Below the pieces are notes generated by a model. It was given only the letters and a program-made list of their open reading frames with translations, did not search any database and had not been told where the DNA came from. The position numbers and the translations under genes are program-made. A stretch of DNA of 64,000 nucleotides from Streptomyces lichenis (GTDB lineage: Bacteria > Actinomycetota > Actinomycetes > Streptomycetales > Streptomycetaceae): contig NZ_JALPTH010000013.1 of NCBI RefSeq assembly GCF_023218175.1, positions 1-64,000 on the forward strand, in the 5' to 3' direction. This document shows positions 24,733 through 33,987 of the stretch, piece by piece (position 1 is the first letter of the stretch; each line of letters opens with the position of its first letter).

Positions 24733-25983
24733 ATGAGTCCCCAGGGGGAGCCCACCCATGCCCCGGACGACGACTGGTGGGACAAGCTGTACGGCGGCGA
24801 TCCGGACCAGTCCGGCGACCGCGCCGACCCGGCCGAGCCGCCCTCCTCGCCCTCCGCCGGTTCGCCGCGGCCCGAGCCGCGTCCCCCGGCGCCCTGGGAG
24901 GAGGCGGCGCACGAGCGGCGCACCCCGCGCACGTTCCCCGGCGCGCCGCCCGGCCCCGGCGTACCGCCGCCGCAGGCCCCGGCGGGGGTGCCCCGGCCGC
25001 GTACCGCGCACGTCGGCGACGGCCCGCCCACCTACGACCCGGAGCCCACCGCGCTGCCCGCGGCGCACCCGGACGAGCTGGACCAGCTCACCGCCGACAC
25101 CGTGCTGGACGGCGCCCGCTACGGCCCTTGCACCCTGCGGGCCGCCTCGGTGCGCGGCGACTCCGCCCGCTACCGAGGCGAGCAGCGGCGCGACGCCCTG
25201 CTCACCGCCCGGTTCGGCACCGGCGAGGGGGCGCTGCTGCTGGTCGCCGTCGCCACCGGCGGCCGTACCGCCACCGGCGCCCACCGGGCCGCCGCCGACG
25301 TCAGCCGCTGGATCGCGGAGGCCGTGGGCCGCAGCCACGCCCGGCTCTCCGAGGACATCCGCTCCGGCCGCCGACGGGACCTCAAGTCCGGACTGCACCG
25401 GCTCACCGACCGCTCCTACGGCAGGCTCCGGGGCCGCGCCGCCGACCTCGGCGTCCCGGCCGAGGCGTACACCGCCGGGCTGCGCTGCCTGCTGCTGACC
25501 GCCGACCCGGCCTGCCGCACCCGGGTGTTCTTCGGCGTCGGCGACGGCGGGCTGTTCCGGCTGCGGGACGGCTTCTGGCAGGACATCGAGCCCCCGGTGC
25601 CTCCGCTGCCGCCGCCGGACAAGGACCGCGCTACCCCGCCGCCCGGGGCGGCGGACGTGCCCGCCGAGACCGCCGAGGGGGAGCGGCTCACCCTGGACCT
25701 GGGCCTCACCCCGCCCCCGGCCGGCTATCTGCCGGGCCCGGTGCAGCCGCCGCCCGAGCCGTTCCGCTTCCGCGCCTCGGTGGCCCGCCCCGGCGATGTG
25801 CTGCTGCTCGCCGGGCGGGGCCTCGCCGAGCCGGTACGCGGGGAACCGGCGCTCGCCGACGAGCTGGCCGCCCGCTGGGGCACGGGCGCGCCGCCCGGAC
25901 TGGCCGCCTTCCTCGCCGACACCCAGCTGCGGGTGAAGGGGTACGCCGACGACCGTACGTGCGCGGCCGTCTGGGAGGCGTAA
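24733..25983 (+). CDS. PP2C-like protein with Pro-rich N-terminus, motifs degenerate
   Basis: About 416 residues from the ATG at 24733 (GAGGGG just upstream; ATG 24721 is also possible). The first ~110 residues are Pro/Ala/Asp-rich and probably disordered. The rest has a PP2C-like order of elements: GDSARYRGEQRRDA, VGDGGLFRLRDGFW, GDVLLLAGRGLAEP and ADDRTCAAVW. The metal-binding DGxGG motif reads VATGGRTA, without the Asp, so catalysis is doubtful. Cytoplasmic. It may be a pseudophosphatase or a regulatory protein. Confidence 0.6.
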   Translation: MSPQGEPTHAPDDDWWDKLYGGDPDQSGDRADPAEPPSSPSAGSPRPEPRPPAPWEEAAHERRTPRTFPGAPPGPGVPPPQAPAGVPRPRTAHVGDGPPTYDPEPTALPAAHPDELDQLTADTVLDGARYGPCTLRAASVRGDSARYRGEQRRDALLTARFGTGEGALLLVAVATGGRTATGAHRAAADVSRWIAEAVGRSHARLSEDIRSGRRRDLKSGLHRLTDRSYGRLRGRAADLGVPAEAYTAGLRCLLLTADPACRTRVFFGVGDGGLFRLRDGFWQDIEPPVPPLPPPDKDRATPPPGAADVPAETAEGERLTLDLGLTPPPAGYLPGPVQPPPEPFRFRASVARPGDVLLLAGRGLAEPVRGEPALADELAARWGTGAPPGLAAFLADTQLRVKGYADDRTCAAVWEA

Positions 25984-26038
25984 CCGGCCCGGCGGTGCGT
26001 GGGAGGCGAGGCGGCCGCGGCCGTGCGTGGATGGAGCC

Positions 26039-27784
26039 ATGGCCAAACAGAGCGTGGCAGAACAGTTCGTCGACATCCTCGCCCGCGCCGGGGTGCAGCG
26101 GCTGTACGGCGTCGTCGGGGACAGCCTCAACCCGGTGGTCGACGCCATCCGCCGCACCCCGGGCATCGACTGGGTGCACGTCCGGCACGAGGAGGCCGCC
26201 GCGTTCGCGGCCGGCGCGGAGGCGCAGATCACCGGGCGGCTGGCGGCCTGCGCCGGCTCCTGCGGGCCGGGCAATCTGCACCTGATCAACGGGCTGTACG
26301 ACGCCCACCGGTCGATGGCCCCGGTGCTGGCCCTCGCCTCCCAGATCCCGTCCGCCGAGATCGGCCTCGGCTACTTCCAGGAGACCCACCCCGACCGGCT
26401 GTTCACCGAGTGCAGCCACTACTGCGAGCTGATCTCCAGCCCGCAGCAGATGCCCCGGGTGCTCCAGACCGCCATCCAGCACGCGGTGGGGCGCGGCGGG
26501 GTCAGCGTGGTGGCGCTGCCCGGCGACATCGCCGCCGAGCCCGCCCCGGCCAAGGCCTACGAGCACGCCCTGGTCACCTCCCGGCCCACCGTGCGCCCCG
26601 GCGACGAGGAGATCGACGCCCTGGTGAAGCTGGTGGACGAGGCCGACCGGGTCACCCTGTTCTGCGGCAGCGGCACCCGCGGGGCGCACGCCGAGGTGAT
26701 GGCCTTCGCCGAGCGGGTCAAGGCCCCGGTCGGCCACGCCCTGCGCGGCAAGGAGTGGATCCAGTACGACAATCCGTACGACGTGGGGATGAGCGGGCTG
26801 CTGGGGTACGGCGCCGCCTACGAGGCCACCCACGAGTGCGATCTGCTGATCCTGCTCGGCACCGACTTCCCGTACCAGGCCTTCCTGCCCCAGGGCGACG
26901 TGAAGATCGTCCAGGTGGATGTGCGCCCCGAGCACCTCGGCCGCCGCTCCAAGCTGGACCTCGCCGTGTGGGGCGACGTCCGCGAGACGCTGCGCTGTCT
27001 GACCCCGCGGGTGCGCACCAAGCACCAGCGGAAGTTCCTGGACCGGATGCTGAAGAAGCACGCCGAGGCTTTGGAGGGGGTCGTCAAGGCGTACACCCGC
27101 AAGGTGGACAAGCACACCCCCATCCACCCCGAGTACGTCGCCGCGGTGCTGGACGAACTCGCCGACGACGACGCGGTCTTCACCATCGACACCGGGATGT
27201 GCAACGTCTGGGGCGCCCGCTACCTCTCACCCAACGGGCGGCGCCGGATCATCGGCTCGTTCAGCCACGGCTCCATGGCCAACGCCCTGCCCCAGGCCAT
27301 CGGCGCCCAGCTCACCGACCGCAGGCGGCAGGTGGTGTCGCTCTCCGGCGACGGCGGCTTCTCGATGCTGATGGGCGACTTCCTCACCCTCGTCCAGCAC
27401 GACCTGCCGGTCAAGATCGTGCTCTTCGACAACTCCTCCCTCGGCATGGTCGAGCTGGAGATGATGGTGGCCGGGCTTCCCGCGTACGGCACGGACAACC
27501 GCAACCCCGACTTCGCCGCCATCGCCCGCGCCGCCGGGGCCTACGGGGTACGGGTGGAGAAGCCCAAGGAGCTGGCGGGCGCGCTGAAGGACGCCTTCCG
27601 GCACCCGGGGCCGGCCCTGGTCGACGTGGTCACCGACCCCAACGCGCTCTCCATCCCGCCGAAGATCAAGGCCGAGATGGTGACCGGCTTCGCCCTCTCG
27701 GCGAGCAAGGTGGTGCTGGACGGCGGGGTCGGCCGGATGGTCCAGATGGCCCGCTCCAACCTCCGCAACGTCCCGCGCCCCTAG
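26039..27784 (+). CDS. poxB: Thiamine-diphosphate-dependent pyruvate oxidase/dehydrogenase
   Basis: 581 residues; ATG with GGAG five bases upstream, preferred to an in-frame GTG 12 bases earlier. ThDP glutamate in VRHEEAAAFAAGAEAQITGR; cofactor motif SGDGGFSMLMGD to LFDNSS near residue 440. The overall match is to PoxB-like enzymes that oxidise pyruvate to acetate and CO2 using FAD and a quinone; acetolactate synthase is a less likely alternative. The C-terminal peripheral membrane peptide of E. coli PoxB is not obvious. It follows the PP2C-like gene by 55 bases. Confidence 0.85.
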   Translation: MAKQSVAEQFVDILARAGVQRLYGVVGDSLNPVVDAIRRTPGIDWVHVRHEEAAAFAAGAEAQITGRLAACAGSCGPGNLHLINGLYDAHRSMAPVLALASQIPSAEIGLGYFQETHPDRLFTECSHYCELISSPQQMPRVLQTAIQHAVGRGGVSVVALPGDIAAEPAPAKAYEHALVTSRPTVRPGDEEIDALVKLVDEADRVTLFCGSGTRGAHAEVMAFAERVKAPVGHALRGKEWIQYDNPYDVGMSGLLGYGAAYEATHECDLLILLGTDFPYQAFLPQGDVKIVQVDVRPEHLGRRSKLDLAVWGDVRETLRCLTPRVRTKHQRKFLDRMLKKHAEALEGVVKAYTRKVDKHTPIHPEYVAAVLDELADDDAVFTIDTGMCNVWGARYLSPNGRRRIIGSFSHGSMANALPQAIGAQLTDRRRQVVSLSGDGGFSMLMGDFLTLVQHDLPVKIVLFDNSSLGMVELEMMVAGLPAYGTDNRNPDFAAIARAAGAYGVRVEKPKELAGALKDAFRHPGPALVDVVTDPNALSIPPKIKAEMVTGFALSASKVVLDGGVGRMVQMARSNLRNVPRP

Positions 27785-28021
27785 ACACCACACGGCCGCG
27801 GCCCCGGGAGCGCCTCCGGTACGGGGCGCGCGCGGACCCGCGCACGGCACCGGCGCCGCACCCCGCCCCGTACCCCGGCCAAGAGCCCCTGTTGGAGCAG
27901 TGCGCCCCCCGGACGCCTCTAGGCGGAGGGCCGCCGAAGGCGTGACGCTGCGCAGGCACGGGCATGCATCCCGTGAACCTGTTCGAGCAGAAGGGCAGTC
28001 GACGTGCGGGTGGGGGAGACG

Positions 28022-28561
28022 ATGGGGCGTCAGAGCGGGGCCGGAGCGGTGTCCGAGGGGTGCGTCCGCGGCACGGGGCGGCCGGACCGATGGCGCCGGC
28101 ATGTCGCACGTGCCGAGCTGACCGCCGTACCGGAGGTCCGGCGCGCCGTACGGGAGCTGCTGCGGCACCACTGGACGGAGGGTGAGGACGCCGCCTCGGC
28201 CGAGCTGTGCGCCACCGAGCTGGTCACCAACGCGCTGGTGCACACCGACCGGGGAGCCGTGGTCACCGCCACCGTCGGCCCCGCGCCCCGCGCCGCGCTG
28301 CGGGTCGAGGTACGGGACTTCACCGGCGTACTGCCCACCCCCCGCGAGCCGACCGTCCAGGACGGCACCCACGGGCGGGGGCTGATGCTGGTGCAGACGC
28401 TCGCCGACTCCTGGGGCGTCTCGGCGGACGGGGTGGGCAAGGTGGTCTGGTTCGAGCTGGCCACCGGTCGCGGCCGGCCCCAGGACACCCCCTCGGCGGA
28501 GCCGGCGAGGCCCGGCATGCCGCACATCCCCGGACAGGCGAGCGCCCCCGGCGCCGCCTGA
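28022..28561 (+). CDS. ATP-binding HATPase regulatory protein
   Basis: 179 residues; ATG with GGGGGAG upstream. N-box CATELVTNALVHT and G-box GTHGRGLMLVQTLADSWG identify a small RsbW/SpoIIAB-like ATPase. Such Streptomyces proteins act as anti-sigma factors or orphan kinases. No partner gene is adjacent. The ~35-residue tail is Pro-rich. The 237 bases upstream, after pyruvate oxidase, hold no other gene. Confidence 0.85.
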   Translation: MGRQSGAGAVSEGCVRGTGRPDRWRRHVARAELTAVPEVRRAVRELLRHHWTEGEDAASAELCATELVTNALVHTDRGAVVTATVGPAPRAALRVEVRDFTGVLPTPREPTVQDGTHGRGLMLVQTLADSWGVSADGVGKVVWFELATGRGRPQDTPSAEPARPGMPHIPGQASAPGAA

Positions 28562-28614
28562 CGGGCGGGGAAGCCGGGGGCGTCCGGAGCAGAAGGCCGA
28601 CCGGAGCGAACCGC

Positions 28615-29739
28615 TCAGCCGAACTGCTGCTCAAGGTGCTTGAGCTTCTGCTCCAGCGAGTCCAGCCGGGGCAGCGCCTGGGTGTCGTCCTCGGCGGTCA
28701 GATCGACGGTCCGCGGCGGCTCGCCCCCCGCGGGCTTCACCGCCTGGAGGGACGGCCGCTGGCGAAGCGGCAGCTGCTCCGCGCCGGATATGGCGGGCTC
28801 CGCGGCGGACCCGCCGCCCAGGCCCCCCGTGCCCGGCCCCTCCAGCGCCCCGGCCCTCGGCGCCGCGCCCACCTCCAGCGGCCCCGGACCGGCGCCCATG
28901 GCGGCGGCCGCCCGGACGTCGACCTGCCGGCCGCCCCGGCCCAGACCGAAGGCCCGGTGCTGCCGGTTGAAGGCCTTCAGCCGGGCCCGCTCCAGCTTCC
29001 GCTCCTCCCGCTGCCGCTGCCGGGCGCGCTCCCGCTCCCGCCGGTCCTCGCGGACCTCGTCGACCGCCTCGTCCAGGGTGCGTACGCCTTCCAGGAGCAT
29101 CAGCGACCAGGCGCCGAAGGTCTCCCGGGGCGCCCGCAGCCAGCGGACGATCCGGATCTGCGGCAGCGGACGGGGCACCAGGCCCTGCTCGCGCAGCGCC
29201 GCCCGCCGGGTCTGCTTCAGCGCCCGGTCGAACAGCACCGCCGCCGACAGCGACATCCCCGCGAAGAAGTGCGGCGCCCCGGCGTGCCCCAGCCCCCTGG
29301 GTGCGTGCACCCAGTTGAACCAGGCCGCCGCCCCGGCGAAGGTCCACACCAGCAGCCGCGAGCCGAGCGCCGCGTCGCCGTGGCTGGCCTCCCGCACGGC
29401 GAGCACCGAGCAGAACATCGCCGCGCCGTCCAGGCCGAACGGGACCAGGTACTCCCAGCCGCCGGACAGGCTGAGGTTCTGCCGGCCGAAGCCGACCAGC
29501 CCGTGGAAGGAGAGCGCGGCCGCGACCGCGGCGCAGCAGAACAGCAGCAGATACGAGGCGGTGCCGTAGACCGCCTCCTTGCGACGCCGGCGCTCCTCGG
29601 TGCGCTCCCAGGAGTCGTCCGCCGGTGCCTTCTCCCCGGCCTTGCGGGCCCGGGTCAGGACCGCCACCGCCGCCACGACACCCACCAGCATCACAGCGCC
29701 CGGAAGCAGCCAGTCCAGCGATATGTCGGTCAGTCTCAT
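28615..29739 (-). CDS. DUF2637 membrane protein
   Basis: 374 residues. An N-terminal span (WLLPGAVMLVGVVAAVAVL), then a charged loop, then the DUF2637 core with about four spans including TASYLLLFCCAAVAAALSFH and YLVPFGLDGAAMFCSVLAVR. The C-terminal half is soluble and highly charged (EDRRERERARQRQREERKLE), probably a coiled coil, ending in a short helix. DUF2637 proteins are common in actinobacteria, some on plasmids (SpdB-like transfer proteins), but this one sits in core-like DNA. Function unknown. Confidence 0.85.
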   Translation of the reverse strand: MRLTDISLDWLLPGAVMLVGVVAAVAVLTRARKAGEKAPADDSWERTEERRRRKEAVYGTASYLLLFCCAAVAAALSFHGLVGFGRQNLSLSGGWEYLVPFGLDGAAMFCSVLAVREASHGDAALGSRLLVWTFAGAAAWFNWVHAPRGLGHAGAPHFFAGMSLSAAVLFDRALKQTRRAALREQGLVPRPLPQIRIVRWLRAPRETFGAWSLMLLEGVRTLDEAVDEVREDRRERERARQRQREERKLERARLKAFNRQHRAFGLGRGGRQVDVRAAAAMGAGPGPLEVGAAPRAGALEGPGTGGLGGGSAAEPAISGAEQLPLRQRPSLQAVKPAGGEPPRTVDLTAEDDTQALPRLDSLEQKLKHLEQQFG

Positions 29740-29986
29740 GCGCCAGTCCCTTGCATCACTCGCGGTGGGGGAGTTCCGGCGGTCATCCTGGCCCACGGCC
29801 GCGGGGCCCGGCGCGGTTTCGGGACAAGAGCACGCCAACGGGGCCGTCCGGCCCGGCAACGGGGCCGCAATCCTCGAACGCCCGTGCAGAGGCGCAGGGT
29901 TGTGTTCGCATCACGCCACTCGAACGGGTGGCATGGAAGGCGGGCAGGGTGAAGCGGGCCGATCCGGACGCGGGGCTCGGGCGGCC

Positions 29987-30841
29987 TCAGGCGACGGGCG
30001 CCGCCAGCCGGCGGACGCGCTCCTCGTCGCAGGTGCGCGGACAGGTGACACAGGTGTCCTCGGGGCGCAGCGTGTAGAAGAAGCAGCAGCTCGCCCGGTC
30101 CCGGGTCGGCAGCGTCTCGCCCGAGGGGCCGCTCAGCTCGCGGAAGCCCGCGGAGCCCACATACGGCTTGGTGGCCGCCGAGCCCGGCAGCAGCAGCGCC
30201 AGCTCCGCCATGGCGCGCCGCTCCTCGCCCAGCAGATGCCCCACGTACCACAGGCCCTCGACGATCTCGTCGGTCGCCATCCCCCACAGGGCGCGCCGCC
30301 CGCGCCGCATCCGGGGCGCGAAGCCCTCCAGCACCGCTCCGAGATGGTCGGCCACGGCCGCCCGCACCTCGGCTCGCAGCGCCTCCTCGTCGGGCACCAC
30401 CCGGGCACCGGGCAGCACGGCCGCCGGGTCGTCCGGCAGGCAGGCGAACTCGCGCACCCGCACCGTCATCCGGCCCAGGGCCCGCTGGAAGGCGACGTCC
30501 GCCACCGGCATCCGGGGCACCCTGCGGTGCAGGAACCACGGCACGGTCACCAGCAGGCAGGCCGGCCAGGCGTACCGGTGGAGCCCGAAGCTCGCCACCA
30601 CGTCCGGACGCGCCCGCTGCCCGTAGTCCCGCAGCACCTGCGCGTCGTCCCAGGCCAGGAACCCGTCCACCGCGGCGCCGCCCGCCGCCAGCTCCCAGGC
30701 CCCCACCCAGCCCGACTCCCGCGGCGGTTCCTCCCCGTGCGCCAGCTCCCGCACGGCCAGGCCGGGGAACACCTCGGCCAGGCGCGCATAGGCATCCGCG
30801 ACGGGGGACGCCTGGGCGGGCAGCAGAGCGGAGACGGACAT
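29987..30841 (-). CDS. FhuF-like siderophore ferric reductase
   Basis: 284 residues. The C-terminal [2Fe-2S] signature of the FhuF family is present: CC-x10-C-x2-C in SCCFFYTLRPEDTCVTC. The central region (YAWPACLLVTVPWFLHRRVP, LWYVGHLLGEERRAMAELAL) fits the siderophore-binding fold. FhuF-type proteins reduce ferric siderophores in the cytoplasm to release iron. The ATG lies 27 bases from an iron box, consistent with repression by an IdeR/DmdR regulator when iron is plentiful. Confidence 0.85.
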   Translation of the reverse strand: MSVSALLPAQASPVADAYARLAEVFPGLAVRELAHGEEPPRESGWVGAWELAAGGAAVDGFLAWDDAQVLRDYGQRARPDVVASFGLHRYAWPACLLVTVPWFLHRRVPRMPVADVAFQRALGRMTVRVREFACLPDDPAAVLPGARVVPDEEALRAEVRAAVADHLGAVLEGFAPRMRRGRRALWGMATDEIVEGLWYVGHLLGEERRAMAELALLLPGSAATKPYVGSAGFRELSGPSGETLPTRDRASCCFFYTLRPEDTCVTCPRTCDEERVRRLAAPVA

Positions 30842-30867
30842 CGGGTGACCACCGCATCAGATCGTTG

Positions 30868-30886
30868 GTAGGTAAGGCTTACCTTA
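30868..30886. promoter_or_regulatory. IdeR/DmdR iron box
   Basis: GTAGGTAAGGCTTACCTTA matches 15 of 19 positions of the TTAGGTTAGGCTCACCTAA-type consensus and contains the perfect arms GGTAAG/CTTACC about one central base. It lies 27 bases upstream of the FhuF-like ATG and about 105 bases upstream of the divergent GntR gene, so it probably controls the former. Confidence 0.8.
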
Positions 30887-30990
30887 CAGGATCTCGCGAA
30901 GGTGTGAACGACGGCCCCGTCCACCTATCGTGCACACCGGCCCCTCGCACCGCGAGTCGGGCCAAGGTACCGGCAGCCAGGAGGCCCCGA

Positions 30991-31692
30991 GTGGAGTACG
31001 GCGGAGGACACTCAGGCGCGTCCGCGCGCCCGCACACGGCCGTGCCCGCGGCCCGCGCCCCGGCGGCGCCGGTGCACCGGCACTCGGTCCGCGCCCAGGT
31101 GCTGGAGCTGCTGCGCACCGCGCTGGTCAGCGGCGAGCTGGCACCCGGCGAGGTGTACTCGGCCCCGGTCCTCGGCGAGCGGCTCGGCGTCTCCGCCACC
31201 CCGGTCCGCGAGGCCATGCAGCGGCTGGCCGTCGAGGGCGCGGTCGAGGTGGTGCCCAACCGCGGCTTCCGGGTCGTCCGCCGCACCGCCCGCGAGCTGG
31301 CCGAGCTCGCCGAGGTACGGGCGCTCATCGAGGTGCCGGTGATGCTGCGGCTCGCCCGCACCGTCCCGGCCGCCCGCTGGGACGCGCTCCGCCCGCTGGC
31401 CGAGGCCACCGCCGGCGCCGCCGCCCGCGGCGACCGCGCCCACTACGCCGAGACCGACCGCGCCTTCCACCGCGCGGTGCTCGCCCTCGACGGCAACGAG
31501 CAACTGGTCGCCGTCGCCGAGGACCTGCACCGCCGCTCCCAGTGGCCGCTGGTCTCCGGACCGGCCCCCCGCCAGGCCGACCTGCTGGCCGACGCCGCCG
31601 AGCACACCGCGCTGCTCGACGCCCTGGCCGCCCAGGACTTCACCGTCGTCCAGGCGCTGGTACGGGAGCACTTCACCGGTGCCCAGCCCTGA
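30991..31692 (+). CDS. GntR-family regulator, FCD subfamily
   Basis: 233 residues from the GTG at 30991 with AGGAGG six bases upstream. After a ~30-residue Ala/Pro-rich leader comes a GntR winged helix (ALVSGELAPGEVYSAPVLGE, RLGVSATPVREAMQRL, NRGFRVV). The FCD effector domain follows, with metal- or ligand-binding acidic and His residues (EVRALIEVPVML, DRAFHRAVL, EHTALLDAL). FCD regulators respond to organic acids or amino acids; the target is unknown. A WD40-like gene follows 70 bases downstream. Confidence 0.85.
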   Translation: MEYGGGHSGASARPHTAVPAARAPAAPVHRHSVRAQVLELLRTALVSGELAPGEVYSAPVLGERLGVSATPVREAMQRLAVEGAVEVVPNRGFRVVRRTARELAELAEVRALIEVPVMLRLARTVPAARWDALRPLAEATAGAAARGDRAHYAETDRAFHRAVLALDGNEQLVAVAEDLHRRSQWPLVSGPAPRQADLLADAAEHTALLDALAAQDFTVVQALVREHFTGAQP

Positions 31693-31762
31693 CCGCCGCC
31701 CCGCCGGCCGGGGCCGGTGGGGTATACCTGATGGCCTTTCGCACCGCCTCACGGGAGCCCCA

Positions 31763-33253
31763 GTGACCGAGACCTCGCCCGCCGGGACGCGGACCGCGGA
31801 TGTCGCACTGGCGGGGCAGAGCGTGCTCGGGGTGGTGTGGACGCTCGCCGGACGGCTCGGCGTGGTCGCCCGCACCCCCGCCGAGCTGGTCGCCGCGCTC
31901 GCCGCCGACCCCCGGCGGCGAACCCTCACGCTGAGCGGAGCCGACGCCGCCCGCGAACCGCTCGCGGTCTGCGAACTGGTCGAGTGGCTGGCGGAGCTGG
32001 GCACGGTACGGCTACGGGTCACCGCCCGCCCCGGCAGCCCCGCCCACACCCGGCTGGCCGCCGTCCGCCGCGGCACCCTGGAGCTGGCCCCCGAGCCGCC
32101 CGCCACCCCCGAGACCGCCGGCGGCCCGACCGGCGGCCCGAGGCGACCGGACGCCGCCCCTGGCCACCCCTCCCGTCCTGGCTGCGCCGGCGGCCATACC
32201 TTCCGCCTCGGCCGGCTGGACGACCCCTTCGCCGTGTGCGCCGCCGACCCGCTGGCGGTCACCGCGGCCTACGCCGCCGACGAGGACGACCACGGCGGGC
32301 TGCGCCCGGCCTGGCTGCGGGCCGGGCAGGCGCTCTGCGCCGAACCCGATCCCGCCCGGCGTGCGTTGGTACTGCTGGCCGCGCTGTCCGACGCCGCCGA
32401 CCCGCGGCTGCGCCCCGCCCTCGCCGCCCAGGCGGCGACCGCGCCCTGGCGGGTGGTCTGGAACCGGGTCCAGGGGGACATCCGCCCGCCGTGGCCCGGC
32501 CCGGTCGGCGCGCTGGCCACCGCGGCCGGCCGGCTGCTCGCCGCCGACCCGGCGGGCCGGCTGCACGCCGTCCACCCCGAGGACGGCACCCCGGCCGGGC
32601 GGCCCTGGGACACCGGCCGGCGGATCCGGGCCCTGGCGCCCCTAGCCGACGGGCGGGTTTTGCGGCTGGACGACCGCGGCCGACTGGCCACCGGCCACCT
32701 CGATGGCCTTATCGGTATCGATCGCCCCTCCGGCGCCGATCACTCCGACCCCCTCACCGACGCCGTCGCCGCCGTGCTCACCGCCCACCCCGGCAGCGCC
32801 CTCACCGCCGCCGCCGGCACCCTCGTCGTGGGGGACCGGGTCGGCTCGCTGCACGCCTTCGAGGCGACCGGCCTCCACCAGACGGCCGCGCACCGGGGCC
32901 GGGTCACCGCCGCGAGCGCGCTGGCCGCCCCCGGCGGCCGGTCCGGGGTCACGGTCTACAGCGGCGGCGCGGACGGCACCGTACGGGCCTGGCGCCCCGG
33001 CCGAGGGGCCACCGCCACCCCGCTGCTCCGGCGGGACTGCCCGGTCGCCGCCGTGCACGCCGCCCGGACCGGCACCGGGACGGTGCTCGCCGCCGCCTGG
33101 ACGGACGGCCTGGTACGGCTCCACCGGCCGGGCGGCGCCGGACCGCTCGACTTCCGCCCCGGCCCACCGGTCCGTGCGGTCGCCGTCACCGGCGCGGGCA
33201 CCCTTGTCATCGGCATGGACGAGGCGCTGCTCTGCCTGGCCCCGGCCGCCTGA
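31763..33253 (+). CDS. Beta-propeller (WD40-like) protein
   Basis: 496 residues; GTG with GGGAG upstream. The C-terminal ~280 residues contain repeated propeller-like blades, for example VGALATAAGRLLAADPAGRL, GTLVVGDRVGSLHAFEATGL, TVYSGGADGTVRAWRPGRG and VLAAAWTDGLVRLHRPGG. The N-terminal ~200 residues are unassigned. There is no signal peptide. Function unknown; possibly a scaffold or sensor. It may be co-transcribed with the GntR gene. Confidence 0.65.
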   Translation: MTETSPAGTRTADVALAGQSVLGVVWTLAGRLGVVARTPAELVAALAADPRRRTLTLSGADAAREPLAVCELVEWLAELGTVRLRVTARPGSPAHTRLAAVRRGTLELAPEPPATPETAGGPTGGPRRPDAAPGHPSRPGCAGGHTFRLGRLDDPFAVCAADPLAVTAAYAADEDDHGGLRPAWLRAGQALCAEPDPARRALVLLAALSDAADPRLRPALAAQAATAPWRVVWNRVQGDIRPPWPGPVGALATAAGRLLAADPAGRLHAVHPEDGTPAGRPWDTGRRIRALAPLADGRVLRLDDRGRLATGHLDGLIGIDRPSGADHSDPLTDAVAAVLTAHPGSALTAAAGTLVVGDRVGSLHAFEATGLHQTAAHRGRVTAASALAAPGGRSGVTVYSGGADGTVRAWRPGRGATATPLLRRDCPVAAVHAARTGTGTVLAAAWTDGLVRLHRPGGAGPLDFRPGPPVRAVAVTGAGTLVIGMDEALLCLAPAA

Positions 33254-33334
33254 CCCGGTACGGCGCCGGCCGCGATGGTGCCGCCGGCTCAGTGCCCGGA
33301 GGCACTGTCAGTGCCACCCTCTACCGTCACTCTC

Positions 33335-33955
33335 ATGAGTTCCTCCCTGAGTGTGTATCTGCTCGACACCGCCGCCACCCGTGCCCTGGTCGGGTCCCGT
33401 GACGAGCAGCTGCTGAAGGTGGTCCGCACCGACTTCGCGGACTCGCTGGCCCGCGACGACGACTACTTCGCCGACGCGATCGAGGGCGGCGCCCCCACGG
33501 CGTACGACGCCCTGCACGCGGTCGTCCACGGCGGGCCGTTCAGCGACAACCCGGACCACGCCTTCCAGTACGGCTACGCCTACCAGCGCCTCTGCTCGCT
33601 CACCGGCTCGTTCCTGGACAACGCCTGCTTCACCCCGCACCGGGGCGCCTGGCTGTCGGAGGTCGACGAGGGCCTGAAGGCCGTGGGCGTCACCGCCGTG
33701 TCCGTCGAGGACTTCAGCTACGGCGGCCCGCCCGCGCCGGTGCCGTCCACCTGGGAGCTCGGCTGCGGCGAGTGGACGCCCGATCGGATAGCCCGGGCGC
33801 TGGAGCAGTTCGAGACCGCCCGGCGAGCGGAGGCCGAGTCCGGCCGGGCACCGTCCCTGGAGCCCGAGGTCGAGGAGGCCGTCTCCCAGTGCCTCGGCTG
33901 GATGGGCCACGCGGCGAGGCGCCCGGGCTTCGGCGTCATCGGCTTCCGCTTCTGA
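33335..33955 (+). CDS. Uncharacterised conserved Streptomyces protein
   Basis: 206 residues, ATG start. It begins SSSLSVYLLDTAATRALVGS and has a compact alpha/beta pattern with LHAVVHGGPFSDNPDHAFQY in the middle and a C-terminal LGWMGHAARRPGFGVIGFRF. This looks like a known actinobacterial family of unknown function (DUF7691-like, from memory, unverified). Soluble, single copy, no operon partner. Function cannot be proposed. Confidence 0.7.
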   Translation: MSSSLSVYLLDTAATRALVGSRDEQLLKVVRTDFADSLARDDDYFADAIEGGAPTAYDALHAVVHGGPFSDNPDHAFQYGYAYQRLCSLTGSFLDNACFTPHRGAWLSEVDEGLKAVGVTAVSVEDFSYGGPPAPVPSTWELGCGEWTPDRIARALEQFETARRAEAESGRAPSLEPEVEEAVSQCLGWMGHAARRPGFGVIGFRF

Positions 33956-33987
33956 CCACCAGTCCGCGAGCCCGTCGTCACATCACC

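Noticed and set aside
24216..25031. Minus-strand open frames upstream of the PP2C-like gene
   Set aside because: Gly/Arg-rich strings without domains, overlapping a recognisable plus-strand gene; treated as composition artefacts.
26039..27784. Acetolactate synthase for the ThDP enzyme at 26 kb
   Set aside because: No small regulatory subunit gene follows and the residue pattern (RHEEAAAFAAGAEAQITGR) fits pyruvate oxidase-like proteins better.
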